DNA of 11,791 nucleotides, from assembly GCA_036505275.1 (NCBI GenBank), contig DASXTS010000201.1, forward strand, positions 1 to 11,791, in the 5' to 3' direction. This DNA is from DASXTS01 sp036505275. GTDB taxonomy: Bacteria > Actinomycetota > Actinomycetes > Mycobacteriales > Pseudonocardiaceae. Positions 6,973-11,791 of the stretch are shown piece by piece (within the stretch, counting starts at the first letter, position 1; each line of letters starts with the position of its first letter). The notes beneath the pieces were generated by a model. The model searched no databases. It was not told where the DNA came from and saw only the letters and a list, made by a program, of their open reading frames with translations. The position numbers and the translations under genes are program-made.

Positions 6973-7929
6973 CTACGCGGACTTGCGGGCCAACGCGCGC
7001 CGCACGTCGTTGGCGAAGGCGTCCGGGTCGCGCACGACGTCCCACCAGGTGAAGCGCAGGACGTTCCAACCGAGCTGTTCGAGCCGGTTCTGCCGTCGCC
7101 GGTCGTGGAATGCGGCCTCCGGCCGCCCGTGCATCTCCCGGCCGTCGAACTCCAGGCCGAGCATGCGGCGCGGATAGCCGCCGTCGAGACGCGCGATCAG
7201 CGAACCGTCGGTGTTCAGGACGCAGTACTGCGGGACGGGCAGCGGCACCCCGCGGTCGATCAAGGCCAACCGCCCCGCGGTCTCGAGGATGGACTCGGCC
7301 ACGCCGTCCGCCTCGGCGAGACGAGCCGTGGCGTCGGCACCGGCTCGGCTGGAGTACCGCTGGCACGCCGCCTCGAGCTGCTCGCGACGGCACAGGCCGC
7401 GGCGCAGCGCGTCGTCGATCGCCCACACGACGTGCAGCCGCTCCAGCGTCCCGGCGAGGTCGACGAGCGTGCGAGCCACCCTGGTCAGCGGGACGCCGTC
7501 GAGCACATCGACGTCGCCGAGCCGCAGCGTGCGACCGTGGAACGCCAGGTCACGGCGGTCGCGGCGGCGGTCGCCGCGTTCGACCGTGACATGCTCTGGA
7601 TGCCTGCCCGGCGGCCGCGCGATGCCGTGCACCCTGGCCGCCGTCAAGTGGCTCGCGACAGCGTCCGAAACGCCCGAGCTCAGCACCGCTGCCCTAGCCA
7701 TCGCCAGCGGCGTCGGCTCGACCCCACGCGGCAGGTAGACCGCCCGTTGCACCCGTCGCAGCCGGCACGACCTCAACGCGGACAGCAACGCGTCGGGATC
7801 GATGTCCGCCGCCAGCACCTTGTCCCGCAGGAGCAGGCCGTCCGGCTCAAGCAGCGGCTTCCACCATTCGTCCATGGCGGACAGCATGGCGTACCGAGGG
7901 TCGTCGAAGATCGACTTCGGGCTGGTCAT
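6973..7929 (-). CDS. AbiEi-type winged-helix / DUF559 nuclease-like protein
   Basis: A 318-residue predicted cytoplasmic protein. Residues 30-75 resemble the winged-helix N-terminal domain of AbiEi-type antitoxins (DALLSALRSCRLRRVQRAVY, then LPRG). Residues 80-105 continue the pattern (AVASHLTAARVHGI). The C-terminal region, about 245-300, is a DUF559/Vsr-like PD-(D/E)XK nuclease fold: Asp249 (ARLDGGYP), Glu260 and Asp262 (LGLEFDG), then Arg-rich DRRRQNRLEQLGWNVLRFT. Glu213 or Glu216 may be a further acidic ligand. No AbiEii nucleotidyltransferase toxin lies beside it, so it is not a standard type IV toxin-antitoxin pair. The start at 7929 lacks a good ribosome site; Met15 and Met19 are alternatives. 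The gene lies wholly between two inverted repeats. Nuclease activity is a fold-based inference; such orphan proteins are common and poorly understood in actinobacteria. Confidence 0.82.
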   Translation of the reverse strand: MTSPKSIFDDPRYAMLSAMDEWWKPLLEPDGLLLRDKVLAADIDPDALLSALRSCRLRRVQRAVYLPRGVEPTPLAMARAAVLSSGVSDAVASHLTAARVHGIARPPGRHPEHVTVERGDRRRDRRDLAFHGRTLRLGDVDVLDGVPLTRVARTLVDLAGTLERLHVVWAIDDALRRGLCRREQLEAACQRYSSRAGADATARLAEADGVAESILETAGRLALIDRGVPLPVPQYCVLNTDGSLIARLDGGYPRRMLGLEFDGREMHGRPEAAFHDRRRQNRLEQLGWNVLRFTWWDVVRDPDAFANDVRRALARKSA

Positions 7930-7946
7930 CCACAGGAATGGCTGTC

Positions 7947-7988
7947 GTTAAAGGCCCATTTGGGGCGCAATGGTGGTACTTGGAGGCA
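7947..7988 (-). repeat. Right inverted repeat of the AbiEi-DUF559 cassette
   Basis: Read on the minus strand it begins TGCCTCCAAGTACCACCATT and ends AATGGGCCTTTAAC, as the left copy does. CCATT (7956-7960) and AATGG (7969-7973) pair around an eight-base loop that differs in sequence from the left loop. It lies 17 bp upstream of the AbiEi-DUF559 start, so it covers the place where that gene's promoter would be, and five bp past the stop codon of the neighbouring permease gene. Confidence 0.9.
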
Positions 7989-7993
7989 CACCA

Positions 7994-8893
7994 TTAGCGC
8001 AGTAGCAGGGCGGACAGCCGCCGGGCGGCGACGATGAAGCCGATGGCGGCCATCACGGCGAAGTAGGCGGCGTGCCCGAGAAGGTCCCAGGACACGATGC
8101 CGGTGGATAGCGCTCGCATCAGCTCAACGCCGTGGTAGAGCGGCATGCACTGGACCAGCCACCGCACTTCGGCCGGGTACACCGAGAGCGGGTAGAACGT
8201 GGTTGCGAACAGGAACATGGGCAGTACGGCGAGCTGCACCAGTTCGAAGTCCTGCCAGGAGCGCATGAAGGTGGTGGCGGCCATCCCAACCGCGGCGAAG
8301 CCGAGGGCGATCAGCAGTGCGGCCGGCAGCGCGAGCAGCGCCCACGCCGAGGCGATCAGCCCCATGCCGAGCATGACCAGCAGGAATCCCGCGGCGTACA
8401 GCCCGCCGCGCAGCAGCGACCAGGTGATCTCCCCGATCGCAATGTCCACCGGGCCGAGCGGTGTGGCCAGCATCGCGTCGTAGGTCTTGGCGTACTTGAG
8501 TTTGAAGAAGATGTTGAACGTGGCGTCGTACACCGCGCCGTTCATGGCCGATGCGGCCAGCAGCCCCGGCGCGATGAACTCGGCGTAGCCGATCGGCGCG
8601 CCGCCCGGTCCGGTGATCGTGCCGACCAGCGCGCCGAGCCCGGTGCCGAGCGCGAACAGGTAGAACAGCGGCTCGAACATGCCGGAGAAGATGATCAGCC
8701 AGATCCGCCGGTAGACCAGCAGTCCGCGCTCCAGCAGCATCCGGGCTCGGCCGGCGTACAGGCCGGGTGGCAACACCCGCAGCAGCAGCCCGCCGCCCAC
8801 CGGAGCCGGCCTGGCCGTCGGTCCGATCGAGGCCGCCCCGGACGGCACCTGCCCTCCCCCCGCCGGCCGCTGCGTCGGCGCCTCCCGTGTCAC
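7994..8893 (-). CDS. ABC-2 type exporter permease (second permease of the operon)
   Basis: A 299-residue inner-membrane subunit of an ABC-2 (DrrB/NodJ-like) exporter. The first 50 or so residues are Pro/Gly-rich and cytoplasmic. About six membrane segments follow, roughly at 64-88, 105-127, 155-180, 184-207, 218-236 and 271-290. The loop YPLSVYPAEVRWLVQCMPLYHGVELMR (about 234-260) is typical of ABC-2 permeases. The GTG start at 8893 has AGGGG (8901-8905) seven bases upstream. It is the last gene of a three-gene operon and probably pairs with the adjacent permease over the single ATPase. The substrate cannot be read from sequence; drugs, antibiotics or lipids are usual for this class. The stop codon is five bp from the right repeat of the AbiEi-DUF559 cassette. 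Confidence 0.9.
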   Translation of the reverse strand: MTREAPTQRPAGGGQVPSGAASIGPTARPAPVGGGLLLRVLPPGLYAGRARMLLERGLLVYRRIWLIIFSGMFEPLFYLFALGTGLGALVGTITGPGGAPIGYAEFIAPGLLAASAMNGAVYDATFNIFFKLKYAKTYDAMLATPLGPVDIAIGEITWSLLRGGLYAAGFLLVMLGMGLIASAWALLALPAALLIALGFAAVGMAATTFMRSWQDFELVQLAVLPMFLFATTFYPLSVYPAEVRWLVQCMPLYHGVELMRALSTGIVSWDLLGHAAYFAVMAAIGFIVAARRLSALLLR

Positions 8894-8901
8894 CGGGTCA
8901 C

Positions 8902-8931
8902 CCCTCTCATGGGTACCGCTCTCATGGGTAC
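8902..8931 (-). repeat. 15-bp tandem duplication across the permease-permease junction
   Basis: Two adjacent 15-base units (8902-8916 and 8917-8931) match at 14 of 15 positions and share CTCTCATGGGTAC on the plus strand. On the minus strand each unit carries an ATGAGAG. The upstream unit supplies the first permease's TGA stop; the downstream one supplies the ribosome site for the second permease. The ATGs are not in frame with the second permease. Confidence 0.8.
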
Positions 8932-9728
8932 AGGCGCACCCGGAACCGCCACACCGCCAACACCGCGCCGATGGCGAGCATGGCCAGCAGGTAGCCGGTG
9001 TGCCCGACCGCGGGCAGCGGCCGCAAGGTGCCGAGGGCCGCGCCCCTGGCCAGCTCGGTGCCGTGCCACAACGGGCTGACCCAGGCCAGCGGGCGAACCC
9101 AGGCCGGCAGCTGGGACACCGGGAAGAACGTGCCGGCGAAGAGCGTCATCGGCAGGATCACGAACCGGAACAGCGCACTGAACGTGGTGCCCTCGTTCTG
9201 CACCGACGCCGCGTAGGCCACGATCGGCGCGGACACCGCCAGCCCGCACAACGTGGCGAACAGCAGCGCACCGAGCGCACCCACGCCGCGCGTCCCGCCG
9301 AACAGCGCGATCACGGCCAGGTACGCCGCGCCCGAGGCGAGCAGCCGCAGCCCGATCCAGGTGAGCTGGCCGCCGACGAGCTGCGCAGCCGTCAGCGGGC
9401 TCGCCGTCATGGCGTGGTAGATGCGCGACCACTTGAAGCCGCTGAGCACCGGGTAGCTGGACTCACCGGCCGCGATCTGCACTGCCGCCATGGCCAGCAG
9501 TCCGGGCGCGAGGTAAACCAGGTAGGCCACGTTGCCGGTGGCCGGACTCGGCCGCACCAGCGAGCCGAGGCCCATCCCGAACGCCAGCAGCATCAGCAGC
9601 GGCTGCGCCACGCTGGAGATCACAGTGGCCCGCCAGTTGCGCCGGTACCAGGTCCAGAGGTGTTCGACGACGAGCAGCACCCCGCGCACCCCCGACGGGG
9701 TGTCGGTGACGGTCAGCACCGCGGTCAT
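8922..9728 (-). CDS. ABC-2 type exporter permease (first permease of the operon)
   Basis: A 268-residue inner-membrane subunit of the same exporter. Hydrophobic segments lie roughly at 36-57, 68-88, 120-143, 150-173, 186-206 and 243-260. The C-terminal half has the ABC-2 pattern FRFVILPMTLFAGTFFPVSQ, then LPAWVRPLAWVSPLWHGTEL. The ATG overlaps the ATPase stop codon by one base (TGATG), so the two are translationally coupled; the open frame that continues upstream of this ATG is antiphase to the ATPase and is ignored. It is related to, but clearly diverged from, the following permease, pointing to a heterodimeric membrane domain. The gene ends in the 15-bp duplication described separately. Confidence 0.91.
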   Translation of the reverse strand: MTAVLTVTDTPSGVRGVLLVVEHLWTWYRRNWRATVISSVAQPLLMLLAFGMGLGSLVRPSPATGNVAYLVYLAPGLLAMAAVQIAAGESSYPVLSGFKWSRIYHAMTASPLTAAQLVGGQLTWIGLRLLASGAAYLAVIALFGGTRGVGALGALLFATLCGLAVSAPIVAYAASVQNEGTTFSALFRFVILPMTLFAGTFFPVSQLPAWVRPLAWVSPLWHGTELARGAALGTLRPLPAVGHTGYLLAMLAIGAVLAVWRFRVRLYP

Positions 9729-10654
9729 CAGTCCGCCAACCGCCGGCCGGTGAGCCGCAGGAACACGTCCTCCAGGGTGCTGCGCCGGACCAGGCTGGCC
9801 ACCGGCTGCACGCCGCGGCGGTGCGCGGCGGCCAGCGAGGCCTCGCCGTCGGTGGTGTAGAGCAGGATCCGGTCCGGCAGCTCCTCCACCCGCTCGGCCA
9901 GGCCGGCGACCTTGTCCGCGGTGCCGTTCTGCTGGCCGGGCTCGAATCGCAACTCCAGCACCTCGCGGCTGGAGTAACGCGCGATCAGCTCGGCCGGCGA
10001 GCCCTCGGCGACGATCCGGCCCTCGTTCATCACCACCAGCCGGTCGCACAGCTGCTCGGCCTCGTCCATGTAGTGCGTGGTGAGGATCAGCGTCACGCCG
10101 CTGGCCTTGAGCCGGAACAGCCGGTCCCACAGCAGGTGGCGGGCCTGCGGGTCGAGGCCGGTGGTCGGCTCGTCGAGCAGCAGCAGCTCGGGGTCGTTGA
10201 CCAGCGAGCGGGCGATGGTCAGCCGGCGCTTCATGCCGCCGGACAGCGGCTCCACCGGCGTATCGGCACGGTCGGTCAGCTGCGCAAACTCCAGCAGCTG
10301 GGCGGCCTTGGCCCGCACGTGCGCGCGGGACAGGCCGAAGTAGCGACCATAGATGTGCAGGTTCTCCCGAACGGTGAGCTCGGTGTCCAGCGAGTCCTGC
10401 TGCGGCACCACCCCCAGCCGTGCCCTGATCTGCGGCCCGTCGGCCTCCGGGTCCATGCCGAGGACGCGCAGCTCACCACCGCTGCGCGGGGACACGCAGG
10501 CGATCATCCGCACGGTCGAGGACTTGCCGGCTCCGTTCGGGCCGAGGAAGCCGAACGCCTCCCCCTGCCGGACCTCGACGTCCACACCGCGGACGGCCTC
10601 GATCTGGCCGAAGTTCTTGCGCAGCTCGCGCGCCCAGACGGGCTGATCGGGCAC
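9728..10654 (-). CDS. ABC exporter ATP-binding protein, DrrA-like
   Basis: A 308-residue cytoplasmic ATPase that powers the two permeases downstream. Visible motifs in order: Walker A GPNGAGKSS, Q-loop region VVPQQDSLD, signature LSGGMKRR, Walker B LLLLDEPTTGLD and H-loop TTHYMDEAE. The last 100 or so residues form the regulatory tail seen in daunorubicin-resistance (DrrA) type ATPases, ending LEDVFLRLTGRRL. The GTG at 10654 is preferred: it gives the usual short N-terminus (PDQPVWARELRKNFG), and a TACCGT box ends seven bases upstream, fitting a leaderless transcript. A TTG at 10684 in the same frame would add ten residues and is less likely. It is the first gene of the operon; no regulator gene adjoins it. 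Confidence 0.93.
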   Translation of the reverse strand: MPDQPVWARELRKNFGQIEAVRGVDVEVRQGEAFGFLGPNGAGKSSTVRMIACVSPRSGGELRVLGMDPEADGPQIRARLGVVPQQDSLDTELTVRENLHIYGRYFGLSRAHVRAKAAQLLEFAQLTDRADTPVEPLSGGMKRRLTIARSLVNDPELLLLDEPTTGLDPQARHLLWDRLFRLKASGVTLILTTHYMDEAEQLCDRLVVMNEGRIVAEGSPAELIARYSSREVLELRFEPGQQNGTADKVAGLAERVEELPDRILLYTTDGEASLAAAHRRGVQPVASLVRRSTLEDVFLRLTGRRLAD

Positions 10655-10661
10655 GTCTGCG

Positions 10662-10667
10662 ACGGTA
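10662..10667 (-). promoter_or_regulatory. Candidate -10 box of the ABC exporter operon
   Basis: TACCGT on the minus strand ends seven bases before the GTG at 10654, and no Shine-Dalgarno is present. A possible -35, TTGCCG, lies 19 bases upstream, which is longer than ideal. Together they support a leaderless operon transcript. Confidence 0.33.
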
Positions 10668-10704
10668 GCCGGACCCACCGACAATTCGGCAACCGAGTTA
10701 CCGT

Positions 10705-10726
10705 GGCCGGCGCCTCGTCGGCGGCC
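10705..10726 (-). terminator. GC-rich hairpin directly after the ndk stop codon
   Basis: Arms 10705-10712 (GGCCGGCG) and 10719-10726 (CGGCGGCC) pair with one mismatch around a six-base loop, beginning immediately after the ndk TAG. There is no U-tract, as is common in actinobacteria. Probably ends or attenuates ndk transcription ahead of the exporter operon. Confidence 0.35.
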
Positions 10727-11137
10727 CTACAGCTCCGGGAACCAGAGCTTGACCTCGCGGGCCGCCGACTCCAGCGAGTCCGAACCGTGCACCAGATTTG
10801 ACTGCGTCTCCAGCGCGAAGTCGCCGCGGATCGAGCCGGGCGCGGCCTTCTCCACCGGATCGGTTCCGCCGGCGAGCTGGCGAACGGCGGCCACCGCGCG
10901 CGGGCCCTCGACCACCGCGGCCAGCACCGGACCGGAGGTGATGAACTCCAGCAGGCTGTCGAAGAACGGCTTGCCGTCGTGCTCGGCGTAGTGCTGCTCG
11001 GCCAGCCCGCGGTGCACGGTGCGCAGCCGCAGCGCGACCAGCCGCAGACCCTTCCGTTCGATCCGCGAGATCACCTCGCCGACCAGGCCGCGGGCCACCC
11101 CGTCGGGCTTGACCAGCACCAGCGTTCGCTCGCTCAC
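10727..11137 (-). CDS. ndk: Nucleoside diphosphate kinase
   Basis: A cytoplasmic enzyme of 136 residues, the usual family length, that transfers the gamma phosphate between nucleoside triphosphates and diphosphates through a phosphohistidine. It starts SERTLVLVKPDGVARGLVGE, has Lys10 in the KPDG motif, the GPVLA segment at 69-73, the TDP segment at 92-94, and the catalytic His117 in NLVHGSDS. It ends KLWFPEL. The second of two consecutive GTGs (11137) is chosen because GGAG (11145-11148) lies seven bases away; the first GTG (11140) would leave only four. The long open frame further upstream is not coding. In actinobacteria ndk usually lies between folC and rne. Here it is kept on the same strand as rne, but accessory genes separate them. 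Confidence 0.97.
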   Translation of the reverse strand: MSERTLVLVKPDGVARGLVGEVISRIERKGLRLVALRLRTVHRGLAEQHYAEHDGKPFFDSLLEFITSGPVLAAVVEGPRAVAAVRQLAGGTDPVEKAAPGSIRGDFALETQSNLVHGSDSLESAAREVKLWFPEL

Positions 11138-11191
11138 CACTGATCTCCGTTCATGATCGCCCACACCGCGGGCTCTCGCCGCGGGAAGGCT

Positions 11192-11208
11192 AGCCGGCGC
11201 CGCCGGCT
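11192..11208 (-). terminator. Perfect hairpin after the coding-like remnant
   Basis: Seven-base arms AGCCGGC (11192-11198) and GCCGGCT (11202-11208) enclose a three-base loop. On the minus strand the hairpin starts at the TGA stop of the short coding-like stretch at 11208-11303, as a factor-independent terminator without a U-tract would. Confidence 0.4.
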
Positions 11209-11303
11209 CAGTGGTCCAGCGGGTGCCGCCAGCGCAGCCCGCGGAACCGCGCGAACCCGCGGTCGGTGGTGTTCCACTCACACCGGTGCTCGATGGCCAG
11301 CCG
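11208..11303 (-). pseudogene. Coding-like 3' remnant of an unidentified gene
   Basis: A 31-codon stretch with no in-frame ATG or GTG reads like a genuine protein tail, ending CEWNTTDRGFARFRG then LRWRHPLDH and TGA (11208-11210). Thirty of 31 codons end in G or C, as in real genes here, and a hairpin follows the stop. An in-frame TGA at 11304-11306 closes it upstream. It may be the surviving 3' end of a gene broken by deletion or frameshift. The protein family is not recognised; it does not look like the DUF4233 membrane protein often found upstream of ndk. The remaining intergenic sequence (11138-11207 and 11307-11423) shows nothing else convincing apart from a CCGCGG-paired hairpin at 11166-11184 in the ndk leader. 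Confidence 0.3.
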
Positions 11304-11423
11304 TCACGGTCGGGTGGTTGCGCGTCGCTGGTTCGGGCCACGTTCGGCGCCACCGGCCGATTGCCGGGCCCGCGCCGCCGCAGGATCGGCGGGTCGACGG
11401 TTTGACGGCAGCGGGAGGTAGTC

Positions 11424-11791
11424 GTGACGCTTCGAGCCGCACTGACCCTGGCCATCGCAGTCGTCGCGCTGCTGGCCACCGGCACCGTGGCCAGTGCGGG
11501 CACCGGTTCGACGGCGGGCCCGCGACCGCCGGCGGCCACGCTGTACCTGACCATCGCGACCGATCTCGGCCTCACCGCGGACGCCACGCTGACCTGCGCC
11601 CCGGCCGGCGGACGCCACCCGCACCCCGCGCGGGCGTGCCTCGACCTGGCCAGGGCGGCCGGCGACCTCGACCGGCTCCCGGCCAGGCCGCTCGTGTGCA
11701 CCATGGTGTACCGGCCGGTGACCGCCGCCGCCGACGGCACGTGGCACGGCAACGCGGTCCGCTGGCAGCGCACATTCCCCAACTCCTGCCT
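11424..11791 (+). CDS. Subtilisin inhibitor-like (SSI family, I16) secreted protein, 3' end beyond the window
   Basis: Secreted proteinaceous inhibitor of serine proteases; 122 residues are visible before the edge. Residues 1-25 are a signal peptide (ALTLAIAVVALLATG, cleavage after VASA). The mature part matches the Streptomyces subtilisin inhibitor family: LYLTI, LTCAPAGGRHPHP, ACLDLARAAGDLDRL, VCTMVYRPV, and GTWHGNAVRWQRTFPNSC. Four cysteines (58, 72, 92, 122) have the spacing of the two SSI disulphides. The reactive-site bond would be Met94-Val95, with Met at P1 as in SSI itself, suiting subtilisin-like targets. GTG start with GGGAGG (11413-11418) five bases upstream. Only about ten C-terminal residues should be missing. 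A secreted subtilisin-like protease encoded 6.5 kb away is a possible but untested target. Confidence 0.93.
   Translation, partial: MTLRAALTLAIAVVALLATGTVASAGTGSTAGPRPPAATLYLTIATDLGLTADATLTCAPAGGRHPHPARACLDLARAAGDLDRLPARPLVCTMVYRPVTAAADGTWHGNAVRWQRTFPNSC

Larger units (their letters stand above)
6899..7988. mobile_element. Putative inverted-repeat-bounded cassette carrying an AbiEi-DUF559 gene
   Basis: A unit of 1,090 bp is bounded by 42-bp inverted repeats (6899-6940 and 7947-7988) identical at 37 of 42 positions. It contains one gene, which occupies nearly all the interior: 32 bp from the left repeat to its stop codon and 17 bp from its start to the right repeat. The repeats are about 52% GC, well below the surrounding genes. 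No transposase or recombinase is present and no target-site duplication could be found for any boundary tried. It could be a non-autonomous element moved in trans, a self-mobilising nuclease cassette, or a gene insulated between binding sites for its own product. The inverted repeats are certain; mobility is inferred. Confidence 0.55.

Noticed and set aside
5108..7426. 772-residue minus-strand open frame
   Set aside because: Runs out of frame through both the radical SAM and the AbiEi-DUF559 genes; Arg/Gly-rich without motifs.
6973..7929. Complete AbiE type IV toxin-antitoxin system
   Set aside because: Only an AbiEi-like domain is present; no AbiEii nucleotidyltransferase gene is adjacent on either side.
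6890..8000. Target-site duplication around the inverted repeats
   Set aside because: Several boundary choices were tried (6897/7990 to 6903/7984). No direct repeat longer than one base flanks the unit, so classic transposition evidence is missing.
11138..11782. Extension of the ndk frame upstream to 11782
   Set aside because: Antisense to the SSI gene, composition not protein-like, and ndk has its standard 136-residue length from GTG 11137.
1..11791. CRISPR arrays, tRNA or rRNA genes
   Set aside because: No regularly spaced direct repeats and no tRNA-like or rRNA-like segments were recognised.

Overview
The window comes from a high-GC actinomycete. Coding regions have third codon positions that are almost all G or C, GTG starts are common, and candidate leaderless starts with TAnnnT -10 boxes are present. 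The gene set (RNase E/G, the TIGR03960/TIGR03936 radical-SAM pair, ndk, an SSI-type secreted protease inhibitor) is actinobacterial. No rRNA, tRNA or CRISPR array was seen.

Layout, left to right. (1) 1-2197, minus: RNase E/G, cut by the left edge, with an IF2_N-like N-terminal domain and a long charged disordered region ahead of the S1 and catalytic core. (2) 2398-3123, minus: TIGR03936/DUF2344 radical-SAM-associated protein. (3) 3272-4885, plus: a secreted S8 subtilisin-like protease with its own candidate promoter and operator. It sits between two genes that are normally adjacent. (4) 4840-6867, minus: TIGR03960 B12-binding-domain radical SAM protein, whose 3' end overlaps the protease convergently by 46 bp. 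(5) 6899-7988: a compact unit of about 1.09 kb. A minus-strand AbiEi-winged-helix/DUF559-nuclease gene is enclosed by 42-bp inverted repeats, 37/42 identical. (6) 7994-10654, minus: a three-gene ABC-2 exporter operon (DrrA-type ATPase, permease, permease). (7) 10727-11137, minus: ndk. (8) 11207-11303, minus: a short coding-like stretch without a start codon, followed by a hairpin; probably a gene remnant. (9) 11424-11791, plus: a secreted subtilisin-inhibitor (SSI) family protein, cut by the right edge.

How it fits together. The ndk ... radical SAM - DUF2344 - RNase E/G order is a conserved actinobacterial housekeeping backbone (nucleotide balance, RNA processing). It has been interrupted here by accessory material: the ABC exporter, the repeat-flanked nuclease-like gene and the secreted protease. 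The strongest candidate for something undescribed is the repeat-bounded AbiEi-DUF559 unit. It looks like a minimal mobile or self-recognising cassette: it has no transposase, its ends can fold into hairpins, and its only protein combines a DNA-binding fold with a predicted nuclease fold.
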